From contig DBYR01000004.1 of assembly GCA_002310215.1 (NCBI GenBank), positions 66,438 to 117,447 on the forward strand: a stretch of DNA of 51,010 bases. The letters are read 5' to 3'. This DNA is from Bacteroidales bacterium UBA1181. Its GTDB lineage: Bacteria; Bacteroidota; Bacteroidia; Bacteroidales; Paludibacteraceae. Made by a program: the position numbers and the translations under genes. Of the stretch, positions 26,509 to 35,767 are shown piece by piece. The first letter of the stretch is position 1. Every line of letters begins with the position of its first letter. Below the pieces are notes generated by a model. That model saw only the letters and a program-made list of their open reading frames with translations. It was not told the origin of the DNA and searched no databases.

Positions 26509-28896
26509 TCACTTGCCGAGGTTCTTCAGATGAGCGTATTTCTGCAAAATTTTCTTTTCGCCTAAATTTTGGAAATTGATGGTGAACTTCACATCGCCCC
26601 CCACATTCTCTATCTCAAGGACGGTTCCCCGACCGAACCTTTCGTGTTCCACCCAACAGCCCACCTCAATGCCATCCGTATTCGGCATAGGCTCTGGAAC
26701 GGACACAGACGGAGCAAACACCTCTGCAGACACCTTCGGAAGGGGTTTCAGATTCCTCGGCGCCACGTATGTGGTGGAGCGGGGCATAGGCTCCGGATCC
26801 GCCTCTCGAATCGAACGACTCCATGGCTTCGAGACGGCATTCCGGCCTGACCGGTAAGAAGAGTAGGAGCTCTCCCCGTCGTCCCACAACGAAAAGTTTC
26901 GGCTCGAAGTGGAACGGGACATGTAATCTTCGGGAAGATCCAATAGTTTCTCGTCTATATCCTTCGTGATGAAACGGCTCGGCAAAGTACTATTCGTGAC
27001 ACCATTCCGGAACCTGAGTTTAGCATAACTGATAACGCAATTCTCCTCCGCGCGGGTAATCGCCACATAGAACAACCGACGTTCCTCCTCGATACCATCC
27101 TCACTCTTCAACGACATATCAGAAGGGAAGAGTTCCTCTTCCACACCCACAATGAATACATTCTTGAATTCCAATCCCTTAGCAGAATGGACCGTCATCA
27201 GCGTCACTTTATCGTCATTGTCTTCCGTATCCTCATCGACATCCGACATCAAAGAAACTTTTTGGAGAAATTCGGATATCGTAGCCTCCTCGTCTGACTC
27301 CTCCCGTTTCGATTCGCAAAACTCGTGAATACTGTTCAACAACTCATCCAAGTTCTCTAATTTGCTCAACCCCTCAGCAGACTGATCGCTCTCCAAATCC
27401 GCACGTATGCCCGCACAATCGACCACCTTCTTGGTGAAGTCATAAGCATTGTCCGAATCGACGATCTCACTCAATCCGTGGATTAACGCACGGAAATTCG
27501 CCAGTTTAGCGGCGGTACCCGCATTCACCGGCAAGTTATACCGCAAAGGGTCTGAAATGACTTCCCAATAAGAGATTCCCGCGCGCAAGGCCACTTCCGA
27601 AATCTTACCCATGGTCGTATTGCCGATTCCCCTCGCAGGATAGTTGATGACACGGCGAAAAGCCTCCTCGTCATCCGGGTTCAATACAAGTCTGAAATAA
27701 GCGAGGACATCCTTGATTTCCTTACGCTGGTAAAAAGAATGCCCCCCATGGATTTTATAAGGAATGGATCGCTTCCGCAAAGCCTCCTCGAAGACACGCG
27801 ACTGGGAATTGGTGCGGTACAGCACCGCCATATCCTTGTATTTATACTTGCCAGAAGAGACGAAACGATCAATTTGGGCGACAACAGAACTGGCCTCGTC
27901 AAGGTCTGAATAAGAGCTGATCACCTTCACCTTGCTGCCCTCCTTCTGCTCGGAATAGACATTCTTCGGCAATTGCTTCTTATTCTTTGCGATCAGGCTA
28001 TTCGCCACCTTGACAATATTCGGGGTCGACCGATAATTACGTTCCAACTTAAAGACCCTGCAATCAGGGAACACCTCCCTGAATTTCAATATATTATCAA
28101 TGTTCGCACCACGGAACGAATAGATGCTCTGCGCATCGTCACCCACCACGCAGACATGATGATGAATCGCCGCCAACTTCTTCACCACCAGGTGTTGGGC
28201 GAAGTTCGTGTCCTGATACTCATCCACCAAGATAAACTGGAACAAATCCTGATACTGCGCCAACACCTCCGGAAAGTCGCGGAATAAGATGTTCGTATAG
28301 AGCAATATATCATCGAAATCCATGGCACAAGCCTTATAGCATCGTGCGAAGTAGGTGGAATAGATCTCCGACAGGCGAGGAATCTTCGCATAAGCGTCAT
28401 TCTTCTGCCAGTCCGTGTGGTTACGGTAGACATCAGGAGTGACTAAACTATTCTTCAACTGGGAGATGCGGGAGAGAACCGCCTTGGGTGTATATTTCTT
28501 CTCGTCCAAAGCCATCTCCTTGACGATATTCTTGATCAGACTCTTCGAGTCAGCTGTGTCATAGATGGAAAAATTAGATTTATAACCAATCTTTTCGGCC
28601 TCGTGACGAAGAATCCTCGCGAAAATAGAGTGGAAAGTGCCCATCCACAAACGACGGGACACGCCAGCGCCCACGATATCGTCGATGCGGACCTTCATCT
28701 CGTCCGCCGCCTTATTCGTGAAGGTCAGCGCCAAGATACGCCCAGGTTCATACCCGGACTGCAACAAACCAGCGATTTTATACGTTAGGACGCGAGTCTT
28801 ACCGGAACCCGCACCCGCCACGACGAGGGAGGGTCCATCGTTATATAGCACAGCATCTTTCTGACTATCATTCAGTTGGCTCAAAATCTCTTCCAT
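26509..28896 (-). CDS. pcrA: ATP-dependent DNA helicase PcrA/UvrD
   Basis: About 795 residues of helicase superfamily 1A. Q-motif LNDSQKDAV, Walker A GAGSGKT, DEYQDTN (motif II), GDDAQSIYSFRGA (motif III), RNYRS (motif IV), VTLMTVHSAKGLEF (motif V) and LFYVAITRAEE (motif VI) appear in order. The C-terminal WVEHERFGRGTVLEIE...KKILQKYAHLKNL is the Tudor-like tail of PcrA that contacts RNA polymerase. The frame is open 8 codons upstream; I chose the ATG at 28896, where family similarity begins (MEEILSQLN). Functions in repair and in removing recombination or transcription roadblocks. Divergent from maf. Confidence 0.95.
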   Translation of the reverse strand: MEEILSQLNDSQKDAVLYNDGPSLVVAGAGSGKTRVLTYKIAGLLQSGYEPGRILALTFTNKAADEMKVRIDDIVGAGVSRRLWMGTFHSIFARILRHEAEKIGYKSNFSIYDTADSKSLIKNIVKEMALDEKKYTPKAVLSRISQLKNSLVTPDVYRNHTDWQKNDAYAKIPRLSEIYSTYFARCYKACAMDFDDILLYTNILFRDFPEVLAQYQDLFQFILVDEYQDTNFAQHLVVKKLAAIHHHVCVVGDDAQSIYSFRGANIDNILKFREVFPDCRVFKLERNYRSTPNIVKVANSLIAKNKKQLPKNVYSEQKEGSKVKVISSYSDLDEASSVVAQIDRFVSSGKYKYKDMAVLYRTNSQSRVFEEALRKRSIPYKIHGGHSFYQRKEIKDVLAYFRLVLNPDDEEAFRRVINYPARGIGNTTMGKISEVALRAGISYWEVISDPLRYNLPVNAGTAAKLANFRALIHGLSEIVDSDNAYDFTKKVVDCAGIRADLESDQSAEGLSKLENLDELLNSIHEFCESKREESDEEATISEFLQKVSLMSDVDEDTEDNDDKVTLMTVHSAKGLEFKNVFIVGVEEELFPSDMSLKSEDGIEEERRLFYVAITRAEENCVISYAKLRFRNGVTNSTLPSRFITKDIDEKLLDLPEDYMSRSTSSRNFSLWDDGESSYSSYRSGRNAVSKPWSRSIREADPEPMPRSTTYVAPRNLKPLPKVSAEVFAPSVSVPEPMPNTDGIEVGCWVEHERFGRGTVLEIENVGGDVKFTINFQNLGEKKILQKYAHLKNLGK

Positions 28897-28980
28897 ACGA
28901 TTACAACTCACATTATGCACTGCGAAGATACGGAAAAATCTCGTAAATTCGCGAGCGGAAACGAAACGATAAAAACGATT

Positions 28981-29553
28981 ATGTTAGAACAATATCATGT
29001 CATATTAGCATCCAATTCACCACGCAGGAAAGAATTATTGTCCGGACTGGAAATAACGTTCGAAGTCAAGACCATCAAAGGGTTGGAGGAAGATTATCCC
29101 GAGCGTCTTCAAGAAGGAGACATTCCTCTTTTCCTGGCACGACAGAAGATGGATGCCTACAATTCCCTCATTCAAGGTAACGAATTGATTATCACCGCCG
29201 ACACGATCGTATGGAGCGGCAATAGGGTAATGGGGAAGCCCAAGGACAGGGAGGATGCCATACGGATGCTACACAAACTATCAGGTGACACGCACCAAGT
29301 ATTCACAGGCGTATGCGTAAGAAGCAAGGAGAAGGAAGTCTCGTTCGTCGCACGGTCGGATGTGCGGTTCGCCACCCTGACAGACGAGGAAATCACCCAT
29401 TACGTAGACCACTACAAGCCTTTCGACAAGGCAGGTTCGTATGGTGTGCAGGAATGGATCGGCTACATCGGTGTGGAGCACATCAACGGCAGCTTCTACA
29501 ACATCATGGGACTTCCGATACAGAAACTCTACAATGTACTTAGGGAATTTTGA
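28981..29553 (+). CDS. maf: Maf-type nucleoside triphosphate pyrophosphatase
   Basis: 190 residues. The N-terminal ASNSPRRKELL is the family signature, with ITADTIV (catalytic Asp), GKPKDREDAIRML and FDKAGSYGVQEWIG following. Maf proteins hydrolyse dTTP/UTP or modified NTPs to NMP and pyrophosphate, limiting misincorporation. The open frame extends 35 codons upstream into the pcrA promoter; the ATG at 28981 starts at the fold. Its 3' end is covered by the first copy of a 28-bp imperfect repeat (29545-29572). Confidence 0.94.
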   Translation: MLEQYHVILASNSPRRKELLSGLEITFEVKTIKGLEEDYPERLQEGDIPLFLARQKMDAYNSLIQGNELIITADTIVWSGNRVMGKPKDREDAIRMLHKLSGDTHQVFTGVCVRSKEKEVSFVARSDVRFATLTDEEITHYVDHYKPFDKAGSYGVQEWIGYIGVEHINGSFYNIMGLPIQKLYNVLREF

Positions 29554-29674
29554 AACGTAGTTCGACGAAGTCAATTATGAATTTTGAATTATGAATTAAA
29601 ATCATAGTTGGTCCGCTCGTCAAAACCCTGGAAGGGCGACACAAGTGAATTTTGGAACGTAGTTCTACGTTGTC
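29545..29674. repeat. 28-bp imperfect direct repeat pair flanking an AT-rich segment
   Basis: 29545-29572 and 29647-29674 both begin GAATTTTG and end GTC, and match at 24 of 28 positions. The second copy contains the palindrome AACGTAGTTCTACGTT. The first copy overlaps the maf stop codon. Between them lie AATTATGAATT-type short repeats (about 29574-29600); a similar AATTCATAATTCATAATT stretch occurs at about 50861-50880. No transposase is present. Confidence 0.55.
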
Positions 29675-29684
29675 TAATAAAAAA

Positions 29685-29711
29685 TGGGAGGTGGGGAATC
29701 ACCTCCTTTTG
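29685..29711 (+). terminator. terminator after maf, overlapping the patatin stop
   Basis: GGAGGT (29687-29692) pairs with ACCTCC (29701-29706), followed by TTTT. The 3' arm lies inside the last codons and stop of the convergent patatin gene. Confidence 0.7.
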
Positions 29712-30514
29712 TATTTGGAGGAGACCCTGACCTTCATCCGCAGTTCATCCCAATCCATCGCATCCAATGCGGCGGTAGCGTCCTCATAGCCGATTTGAAA
29801 GACCTCCTCGGCCTTGGAGGCGTCAAACATGCCATACGACCTCGCGCGGAAGGTCTCAATCAGGATATCACACTCTTTTTTCTGTTCGATGGTATTACCA
29901 TTCACGGAAAGGTGGAAAACGCGCTCAGAAACGTCCTTTATCCCCTCAAATTTGTCCTCATGGGTAATAGGGTTGACATGCACACCAATCACGATGTCAC
30001 AGCCCTTCTTGCGGAGGATTTTAGCAGGAAGATTGCAGAACAAACCACCATCCACATATAACTTTCCGTCAATGCACATCGGTTTGAAGAAGATAGGCAC
30101 GGAAGCGGAAGCGATGATACAATCAAGGAGAGGCCCCTTGTCGAAGTAAACATTCTTGCCGTCATTCAGTTCCGTAGCGTTGACAACCAACGGAATACGC
30201 AGATCCTCGAAGGTCTCAGCTTTGATCTTATCCTTGATGAACTTACCGAACTGGTCCATTCGGGTTATGCCTCCATGACGAGGCATGGTCAAGGAGAGCA
30301 TGTGGTACATATCACTCTTTTTGATGTATTGGCATATATCCTCGGGCGTATTACCATCCGCATACAACGCACCCATGATGGCGCCTGCGCTCACACCAGA
30401 GATATGATCGACCTCAATGCCACGCTCCTCCAACACTTTCAGAACTCCCAAATGAGCGATGCCCTTCGCACCACCACCACTCAACGCCAAACCAACCTTG
30501 TAACCTTCAAACAT
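29699..30514 (-). CDS. patatin-like phospholipase, cytoplasmic type
   Basis: 271 residues consisting of a single patatin domain: oxyanion loop GGGAKG (13-18), nucleophile GVSAG (Ser42) and catalytic Asp155 in YVDGG. The Ser-Asp dyad and spacing are those of bacterial patatins (NTE/RssA-like). There is no signal peptide or barrel, unlike the larger patatin-BamA protein in this window, so a cytoplasmic lipid acyl hydrolase is likely; substrate unknown. Convergent with maf; its own upstream region is shared with the candidate small RNA promoter. Confidence 0.92.
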   Translation of the reverse strand: MFEGYKVGLALSGGGAKGIAHLGVLKVLEERGIEVDHISGVSAGAIMGALYADGNTPEDICQYIKKSDMYHMLSLTMPRHGGITRMDQFGKFIKDKIKAETFEDLRIPLVVNATELNDGKNVYFDKGPLLDCIIASASVPIFFKPMCIDGKLYVDGGLFCNLPAKILRKKGCDIVIGVHVNPITHEDKFEGIKDVSERVFHLSVNGNTIEQKKECDILIETFRARSYGMFDASKAEEVFQIGYEDATAALDAMDWDELRMKVRVSSKYKRR

Positions 30515-30631
30515 AACCGAATCAAAAATCTAATTACTAAATATGTTTTTCCCTGACAATAGGGGGAAAGCTCCCTACGGAAAACCTTTGTAAAAATAGA
30601 AAAAAGATTGGATTAATCCATCTAAAAGAAC

Positions 30632-30662
30632 TTGTTTAAATAATATGAAATCATTATTTTTG
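30632..30662 (+). promoter_or_regulatory. promoter of the candidate small RNA
   Basis: TTG (30632-30634), 20 bp, then TATTTTTG (30655-30662), an exact match to TAnnTTTG. No protein-coding frame follows on this strand. Confidence 0.7.
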
Positions 30663-30668
30663 CGATGT

Positions 30669-30829
30669 ATAGTAAACGTTTAGTTTACGCCTTTAACCTA
30701 TGATAGGGACGGTTTGTCCCATTAAACTGACAATTGTCTGACTGTTGCCAGACGCTGTCCTTAAACGGTTTGCTTTTAGTTTGAGGACAAAAAAGAATGC
30801 CAGAGGAACCATTTCCCCTGGCATTTTTC
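30669..30829 (+). ncRNA. candidate structured small RNA, about 160 nt
   Basis: Between a good promoter and a strong terminator, five consecutive hairpins can be drawn: GTAAAC/GTTTAC (30672-30688), GGGAC/GTCCC (30706-30720), GTCTG/CAGAC (30736-30753), a 10-bp stem GTCCTTAAAC/GTTTGAGGAC with one G-T pair (30757-30788), and the terminator (30796-30825). There is no long open frame. The layout suits an independently transcribed small RNA. It does not look like a single long 6S-type rod, nor like tRNA or tmRNA. Published Bacteroidales RNA motifs should be compared; I cannot assign one by eye. An alternative is a leader of nothing, since both flanking genes are on the minus strand. Confidence 0.6.
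30796..30828. terminator. bidirectional terminator (small RNA and GLUG-protein gene)
   Basis: AATGCCAG (30796-30803) pairs with CTGGCATT (30818-30825), with inner GGAA/TTCC, followed by T on the plus strand; on the minus strand TTCTTTTTT follows, so it can also end the gene at 30881. Confidence 0.85.
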
Positions 30830-30880
30830 GTATGAAAAGGTTACCTATCGAACCTTCCACGTAATATGGTCAATCGTTGA

Positions 30881-33220
30881 TCAACGAATAATAATGGTCT
30901 TACGTCCAATGATGTAGACACCACGTTTCAAGTCAGTCACCTCTGTGATGCCCTCATCGTATTGAATCCATCCAAGCACTTGACCAACATGGTTATACAA
31001 CGGAGTTACGCCTTGGTTCAAAGCCTTTATATACAACGTTTTACCATCCGAATATACATTAAATGACAAAACATCCAACTTGCCATTCATGACATTCACT
31101 ACCGCAGACTCCTCCTCCGGATTGAACTTAGGGTAATTGGAGAATTGTCCCGCCACCCATTTCGTGTACTCGATGGTATCCTGCACGCTATTTAGGGAGT
31201 CCACGACATGGTTCAACTGATTGATGAACGCCTCGGATTTAATATAATCCGTTGTGGCCGCGATTACGGAGTCGTTCACCTGTCCCCAGTAATCCGTATT
31301 CGTCGCATAGAAGAGTGTGCTGTCATAATAGCAATTGTCTATCGTCTCAATCGCCTCCTCAAACGCGAAAGGACTGCTCAGACCCGCCGTCTCCGAGGTG
31401 TTTTTCACCTTGCAGGAGGAATAGCAGTTGATAAACCTGCAATTATCCTGTTCAACGCCTACAAAACCGCTGGCCTTACCAGCTCCCTGCACATCACCCA
31501 GATTATAGCAATTATAGATATCGCAATCAATGGCGACACCGATGAAACCTGCCGCACCATCGACAGACATGCCGACAGCCGTCGATTCACTGCCACAATT
31601 GGCGAATGTGGACGATTCCGCATGTCCACAGAGAGAACCTGCATAATAGCCCGTGAACACGGACTTCTTCACGCTTAAATTCATTATCAAAGCATCCTTG
31701 ACGCTGGAAAACAATCCCACGAACTCCTGCTCTCTGGAGACCTTCAAGCCTATAACCGAGAAATTAGCTCCATCGAAGACTCCACAGAAAGGTGTTCCGC
31801 AACAGAGGTCATGCTGGCCAATCGGAACCCAATCGCCGGAGGAAGACTCCTCCGTCATGTCTATGTCATTGGCCAAGCGACCCTTAATGGTTGTGGCGCC
31901 GCCATTCACCGCGTCACGGAACAGTCCCAGATCCTTTCCACTACTAATCAGATAGAATCCATCCTTATCCTTTTTCAGGAAGTTTTCCTTTAAGACTTTC
32001 GTCACAAGGACCACGGTATCTCCCGTCACGTTCTTCCCATCAAACGAGTTGGAGAATTGGTAAGAGAAAACCGACTCGGCGCATATCGGCAAAGACATTG
32101 TCTCCGAATAAACATCCATTCCGAAATAGTCTCCACGATAAGTGACGATGAAAGCTTTTCTGGGACGAAGCACAACCTCCTCAAAGCGCGGATAATCATC
32201 CACACCGGAGACTTGGGTCCACGTCTTGAAATAGACCGTACTACCGAACAAGGATTCCTCCTGAGAAGGAGCGCTTGCGATGAAGTTATTCAAAAGTTTT
32301 AGAATCGAACCGTTTTTAAAGTAGGATGAAGCATAGGTCTTAAGCCCTGATTCGAAATCGTTGACGGACGCCATTCCATCCAATCCGAAACAATTCGAAA
32401 AGGTGGCCTTCCCGTTGCTCCGAACCTGCCCCGTCATATTTCCACTTGACAGACCACTGATTTTATTATAGTTATAGCAATTATAGAAAGACCCTCCATC
32501 AAATGTTCCGGCGATACCACCGGCAATACCTTCGTAGATCACTTCATTGTCTGAGGCGATGTTCGGAACCGCCTTCACGCGTCCCAAATTGTAACAATTG
32601 ATAAAAGAGACGCCCCTCGTGTAGCCGGATATACCGCCCACATTGTTGGCACCCACAATCGTACCGCTATTGCTGCAATTGGCGATGTAAGCCGAAACCA
32701 TATCCGCCCCGGAGGTTATACCTCCCACATTGGACAAACCGATAACCGACCCATCAAAATGGCAGTTGTCTATCAGGCACTTACGAGCAGAGCCATAACC
32801 ACTCGAAACGATTCCAGAACAATTGTCCGCCCCCTTCACATACGCATTTTTGACTGTCAGGTCACGTATCACATCCGCACTGAAGAAAAGACCTTGGCCC
32901 GCATTCCTCGTAAATATGTACAGATTGGACACGGTGTGATTCGCTCCATCGAATTTGATGGAAAGACGCTTCCTATTGATTGGCACCCATGTCACTTTCT
33001 TTCCGTTGATCGTGCCACACACCGAGCTCATGTCAATGTCGCTCGCCAATCGTCCATCCATAGCCGTACCACCATTGACAGCGTCACGATACTCCACCAA
33101 ATCTGCCGCACTCTTGATGATATAATAGCCATCAGCCGCCTGCTCCAAAGCCGCAAAAGAGACGTGACACGATAAAATCGCTATAATAAAGGCACTTAAA
33201 TGCCTGATCCTTTTATTCAT
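30881..33220 (-). CDS. exported GLUG-repeat protein with T9SS-like C-terminus
   Basis: 779 residues. Signal peptide (cleavage near VSFA). Two copies of a module begin DGYYIIKSAADLVEYRDAVN and DGFYLISSGKDLGLFRDAVN (about residues 30 and 422). Each continues through R-L-A-D-I-D-M, a W-V-P-I segment and FDGAN, then GLUG-like turns such as NVGGISGYTRG. This is the architecture of beta-helical adhesin-like GLUG proteins. The C-terminus (YNHVGQVLGWIQYD, then DLKRGVYIIG near the end) resembles a T9SS type A sorting domain, so it is probably exported by T9SS and attached to or released from the surface. No catalytic motif. The gene has its own promoter and terminator. Confidence 0.8.
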   Translation of the reverse strand: MNKRIRHLSAFIIAILSCHVSFAALEQAADGYYIIKSAADLVEYRDAVNGGTAMDGRLASDIDMSSVCGTINGKKVTWVPINRKRLSIKFDGANHTVSNLYIFTRNAGQGLFFSADVIRDLTVKNAYVKGADNCSGIVSSGYGSARKCLIDNCHFDGSVIGLSNVGGITSGADMVSAYIANCSNSGTIVGANNVGGISGYTRGVSFINCYNLGRVKAVPNIASDNEVIYEGIAGGIAGTFDGGSFYNCYNYNKISGLSSGNMTGQVRSNGKATFSNCFGLDGMASVNDFESGLKTYASSYFKNGSILKLLNNFIASAPSQEESLFGSTVYFKTWTQVSGVDDYPRFEEVVLRPRKAFIVTYRGDYFGMDVYSETMSLPICAESVFSYQFSNSFDGKNVTGDTVVLVTKVLKENFLKKDKDGFYLISSGKDLGLFRDAVNGGATTIKGRLANDIDMTEESSSGDWVPIGQHDLCCGTPFCGVFDGANFSVIGLKVSREQEFVGLFSSVKDALIMNLSVKKSVFTGYYAGSLCGHAESSTFANCGSESTAVGMSVDGAAGFIGVAIDCDIYNCYNLGDVQGAGKASGFVGVEQDNCRFINCYSSCKVKNTSETAGLSSPFAFEEAIETIDNCYYDSTLFYATNTDYWGQVNDSVIAATTDYIKSEAFINQLNHVVDSLNSVQDTIEYTKWVAGQFSNYPKFNPEEESAVVNVMNGKLDVLSFNVYSDGKTLYIKALNQGVTPLYNHVGQVLGWIQYDEGITEVTDLKRGVYIIGRKTIIIR

Positions 33221-33255
33221 ATACTCATGAAAATATTAATCATTCTTTTATGATT

Positions 33256-33263
33256 CAAATTTA
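33256..33263 (-). promoter_or_regulatory. -7 promoter element (GLUG-protein gene)
   Basis: Minus-strand TAAATTTG fits TAnnTTTG, 36 bp before the start codon. Confidence 0.55.
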
Positions 33264-33352
33264 ACAAAAAAAATGAATTATTTCAAAAAAGGATGAAACA
33301 TGCAATATCTTTTGTGGAAACAAATTCCATGAGGGAAAAAACTTTAAGAAAA

Positions 33353-33383
33353 AAAATCCGAACCCCAAAGGTGGGATTCGGAC
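33353..33383 (-). terminator. terminator after asnS
   Basis: TCCGAA-CCC and GGG-ATTCGGA form a strong stem just past the asnS stop, followed by eight T on the minus strand. Confidence 0.85.
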
Positions 33384-33403
33384 AAATTATGCTATGCAAT
33401 TCA

Positions 33404-34798
33404 TTAGAAATCCGCAGTCTTTGGTGTTCTTGGGAAAGGAATGACATCCCTGATGTTCTGCATTCCCGTCACGAAGAGCATCAATCGCTCGAAGCCCAAA
33501 CCGAAGCCTGCGTGAGGGCATGAACCGTACTTGCGGGTATCAAGGTACCACCACATATCCTTCATAGGAATGTTCAATTCCTGGATCCTTGCCATCAGTT
33601 TGTCGTAATTCTCCTCCCTCACGCTACCACCGATGATCTCACCGATTTGTGGGAAGAGGACGTCCGTACCTTGAACGGTCTTGCCGTCGGTGTTCTGTTT
33701 CATGTAGAAGGCTTTGATCTCCTTCGGATAATCGATCATGATGACAGGCTTTTTGAAGTGCTCTTCCACCAAGAAACGCTCATGCTCGCTGGCCAAGTCG
33801 CAGCCCCAGAACACAGGGAACTCGAACTTCTTGCCCTTGGCGATTTCCGCCTCCAGGATCTTGATTCCCTCCGTATAAGGCAATCTGACGAACTCCGTCG
33901 AAACCACTGATTTCAGACGTTCGATCAGACCCTTGTCAATCATATTGTTCAGGAAAGTAAGGTCGTCCATGCAGTGCTCCAACGCCCAGTTCACGCAATA
34001 CTTGATGAATTCCTCCTCGAGGTCCATCAATTCAGCCAAGTCGATGAAGGCAACCTCAGGCTCGATCATCCAGAACTCCGCCAAGTGGCGAGGCGTATTG
34101 GAATTCTCGGCGCGGAAGGTAGGACCGAAGGTGTAAATGGCGCCCAAAGCGGTGGCACCCAACTCGCCCTCCAACTGTCCCGAAACGGTAAGGCTGGTCT
34201 GTTTGCCGAAGAAATCATCGTCGTATTTGATGGAACCGTTCTCGTCCTTCTTCAGGTCGTAGAGGTTCTGCGTGGTCACTTGGAACATTTGTCCGGCGCC
34301 CTCACAGTCGGAAGCCGTGATGATAGGGGAGTGCCAATAGAAAAATCCCTTCTCGTGGAAGAACTTGTGGATGGCGATCGCCATGTTGTGGCGGATCCTC
34401 AAGACTGCGCCGAAGGTGTTGGTTCTTGGTCTCAGGTGGGCGATCTCACGGAGGAACTCCATGGAGTGGCCCTTCTTCTGCAACGGATAAGTATTGTCGG
34501 CCAATCCATAGATTTCAATCTCACTTGCCTGAATCTCAACAGCTTGACCAGCTCCTTCAGACTTCACCAACTTTCCTGTCACGCTCAAACAAGCGCCCGT
34601 AGTGATTGACTTCAGCAACTCCTCATCAAACTTGTCCACATCCGCGACAATCTGGATGTTATTGATGGTGGAACCATCGTTCAACGCTATGAAATTCACC
34701 TGTTTGTTGCCACGTTTGGTGCGAACCCATCCCTTCACGTTCACTGTCTCGCCGTACTGAGTCATCTTGACAGCCTCAACAATCCTCGTCCTTTTCAT
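33404..34798 (-). CDS. asnS: asparaginyl-tRNA synthetase
   Basis: 464 residues, class II. N-terminal OB-fold (VNVKGWVRTKRGNKQVNFIAL), motif 2 region with TFGPTFRAENSNTPRHLAEF and motif 3 GFGLGFERLMLFVTG. The residues NTPRHLAEFW mark AsnRS rather than AspRS. It directly charges tRNA-Asn, so the organism does not depend only on the Asp-tRNA amidotransferase route. Monocistronic, with promoter and terminator visible. Confidence 0.97.
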   Translation of the reverse strand: MKRTRIVEAVKMTQYGETVNVKGWVRTKRGNKQVNFIALNDGSTINNIQIVADVDKFDEELLKSITTGACLSVTGKLVKSEGAGQAVEIQASEIEIYGLADNTYPLQKKGHSMEFLREIAHLRPRTNTFGAVLRIRHNMAIAIHKFFHEKGFFYWHSPIITASDCEGAGQMFQVTTQNLYDLKKDENGSIKYDDDFFGKQTSLTVSGQLEGELGATALGAIYTFGPTFRAENSNTPRHLAEFWMIEPEVAFIDLAELMDLEEEFIKYCVNWALEHCMDDLTFLNNMIDKGLIERLKSVVSTEFVRLPYTEGIKILEAEIAKGKKFEFPVFWGCDLASEHERFLVEEHFKKPVIMIDYPKEIKAFYMKQNTDGKTVQGTDVLFPQIGEIIGGSVREENYDKLMARIQELNIPMKDMWWYLDTRKYGSCPHAGFGLGFERLMLFVTGMQNIRDVIPFPRTPKTADF

Positions 34799-34846
34799 TT
34801 CCTATCAATATTTATGTATTTTTCTTCCTATTTTTTTAATAACTCG

Positions 34847-34876
34847 CGAATATATAAAAATGTCTCGAAAGAACAA
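34847..34876 (-). promoter_or_regulatory. asnS: asnS promoter
   Basis: On the minus strand TTG (34874-34876), 19 bp, then TATATTCG (34847-34854), one mismatch from TAnnTTTG. Confidence 0.55.
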
Positions 34877-35551
34877 TCATTCAGACAAAAACGCCTCCGC
34901 CCATTTTAAATCGGACATCGTCGTGATTTTTATGTTCTCACGGTTCCCTTCCGTCAGGCTGACCGTATGACCGGAGTACTCCACCACGCTGGCATCGTCC
35001 GTAAACGCTTCGCAATAAGGTTGTTCGTACGATTTGCGGAGCATGTCCGCACGGAAAACCTGCGGTGTCTGAACCAACCGATACGCAGCGCGGTTCTCCG
35101 CCTTGTTGGTGCCGTCTTCCGCTATTTTTCGAATGGAGTCCACCACCGGAATGACCGGTACGGCGGCCCCGGAGCGCTCCGCTTCGTTGAAGGCTTCGTT
35201 GATGACCGATACCGAGACGAACGGACGAACCCCGTCATGGACGGCCACATACGCGTCCGAAGCGAACTCCACGTGCGCCAATCCGTTCTTCACGGAATGG
35301 AACCTTGTCTCACCCCCTAATGCCAATTGGAATGGGACGTCGAAGTGATATTGGGCACATAATTCGTTCCAGTAGGGGATTTGATGCGCAGGTAGCACTA
35401 CGATGATGTTCATTTGCGGATCATACTCATGGAATCTGCGGATGGTCCGCATCAAAATCGGTGTACCCGCCACTGGCAAGAACTGCTTGGGAATGTCGGT
35501 ACCCATCCGTAGTCCTTTCCCTCCCGCCACGATGACAACGTATCTCTTCAT
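34877..35551 (-). CDS. ispD: 2-C-methyl-D-erythritol 4-phosphate cytidylyltransferase
   Basis: 224 residues. N-terminal VIVAGGKGLRMGTDIPKQFL is the nucleotidyltransferase signature (CTP-binding Gly-rich loop with the catalytic Arg and Lys), then AVHDGVRPFVS and the C-terminal FTDDASVVE. It makes CDP-ME in the non-mevalonate isoprenoid pathway. The open frame extends 20 codons upstream into the tRNA operon terminator, so the ATG at 35551 is preferred. Its stop codon lies inside the asnS promoter region. It may be transcribed by read-through from the tRNA-Val cluster. Confidence 0.95.
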   Translation of the reverse strand: MKRYVVIVAGGKGLRMGTDIPKQFLPVAGTPILMRTIRRFHEYDPQMNIIVVLPAHQIPYWNELCAQYHFDVPFQLALGGETRFHSVKNGLAHVEFASDAYVAVHDGVRPFVSVSVINEAFNEAERSGAAVPVIPVVDSIRKIAEDGTNKAENRAAYRLVQTPQVFRADMLRKSYEQPYCEAFTDDASVVEYSGHTVSLTEGNRENIKITTMSDLKWAEAFLSE

Positions 35552-35574
35552 TCGGCAAACGTGTGTGATTAGGA

Positions 35575-35606
35575 TAAACAAAAGAGCCACCCTTCGTAGG
35601 TGGCTC
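35575..35606 (-). terminator. terminator after the tRNA-Val cluster
   Basis: On the minus strand GAGCCACC and GGTGGCTC form an 8-bp stem followed by TTTTGTTT, 10 bp after the last tRNA. Confidence 0.8.
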
Positions 35607-35615
35607 ATCATTCTG

Positions 35616-35690
35616 TGGTCCCACTAGGATTCGAACCTAGGACCCTCTGCTTGTAAGGCAGATGCTCTAAACCAACTGAGCTATAGGACC
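35616..35690 (-). tRNA. tRNA-Val(UAC), copy 3 of the transcript
   Basis: 75 nt cloverleaf on the minus strand: acceptor GGTCCTA/TGGGACC, D-arm GCTC/GAGC, anticodon stem TCTGC/GCAGA with loop CTTACAA (anticodon TAC), T-arm CTAGG/CCTAG with TTCGAAT. CCA is not encoded. Sequence identical to the next two copies. Confidence 0.95.
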
Positions 35691-35767
35691 TTCATCATTT
35701 TTTTCGATGGCATCTGGCGATAAAACCTCTCGGAGCGCTCTCCGCATCACCCGACGTCTGTTTGTCG

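Noticed and set aside
30669..30829. 6S RNA or tmRNA
   Set aside because: The sequence folds as several separate hairpins rather than one long rod with a central bubble, and has no tRNA-like ends.
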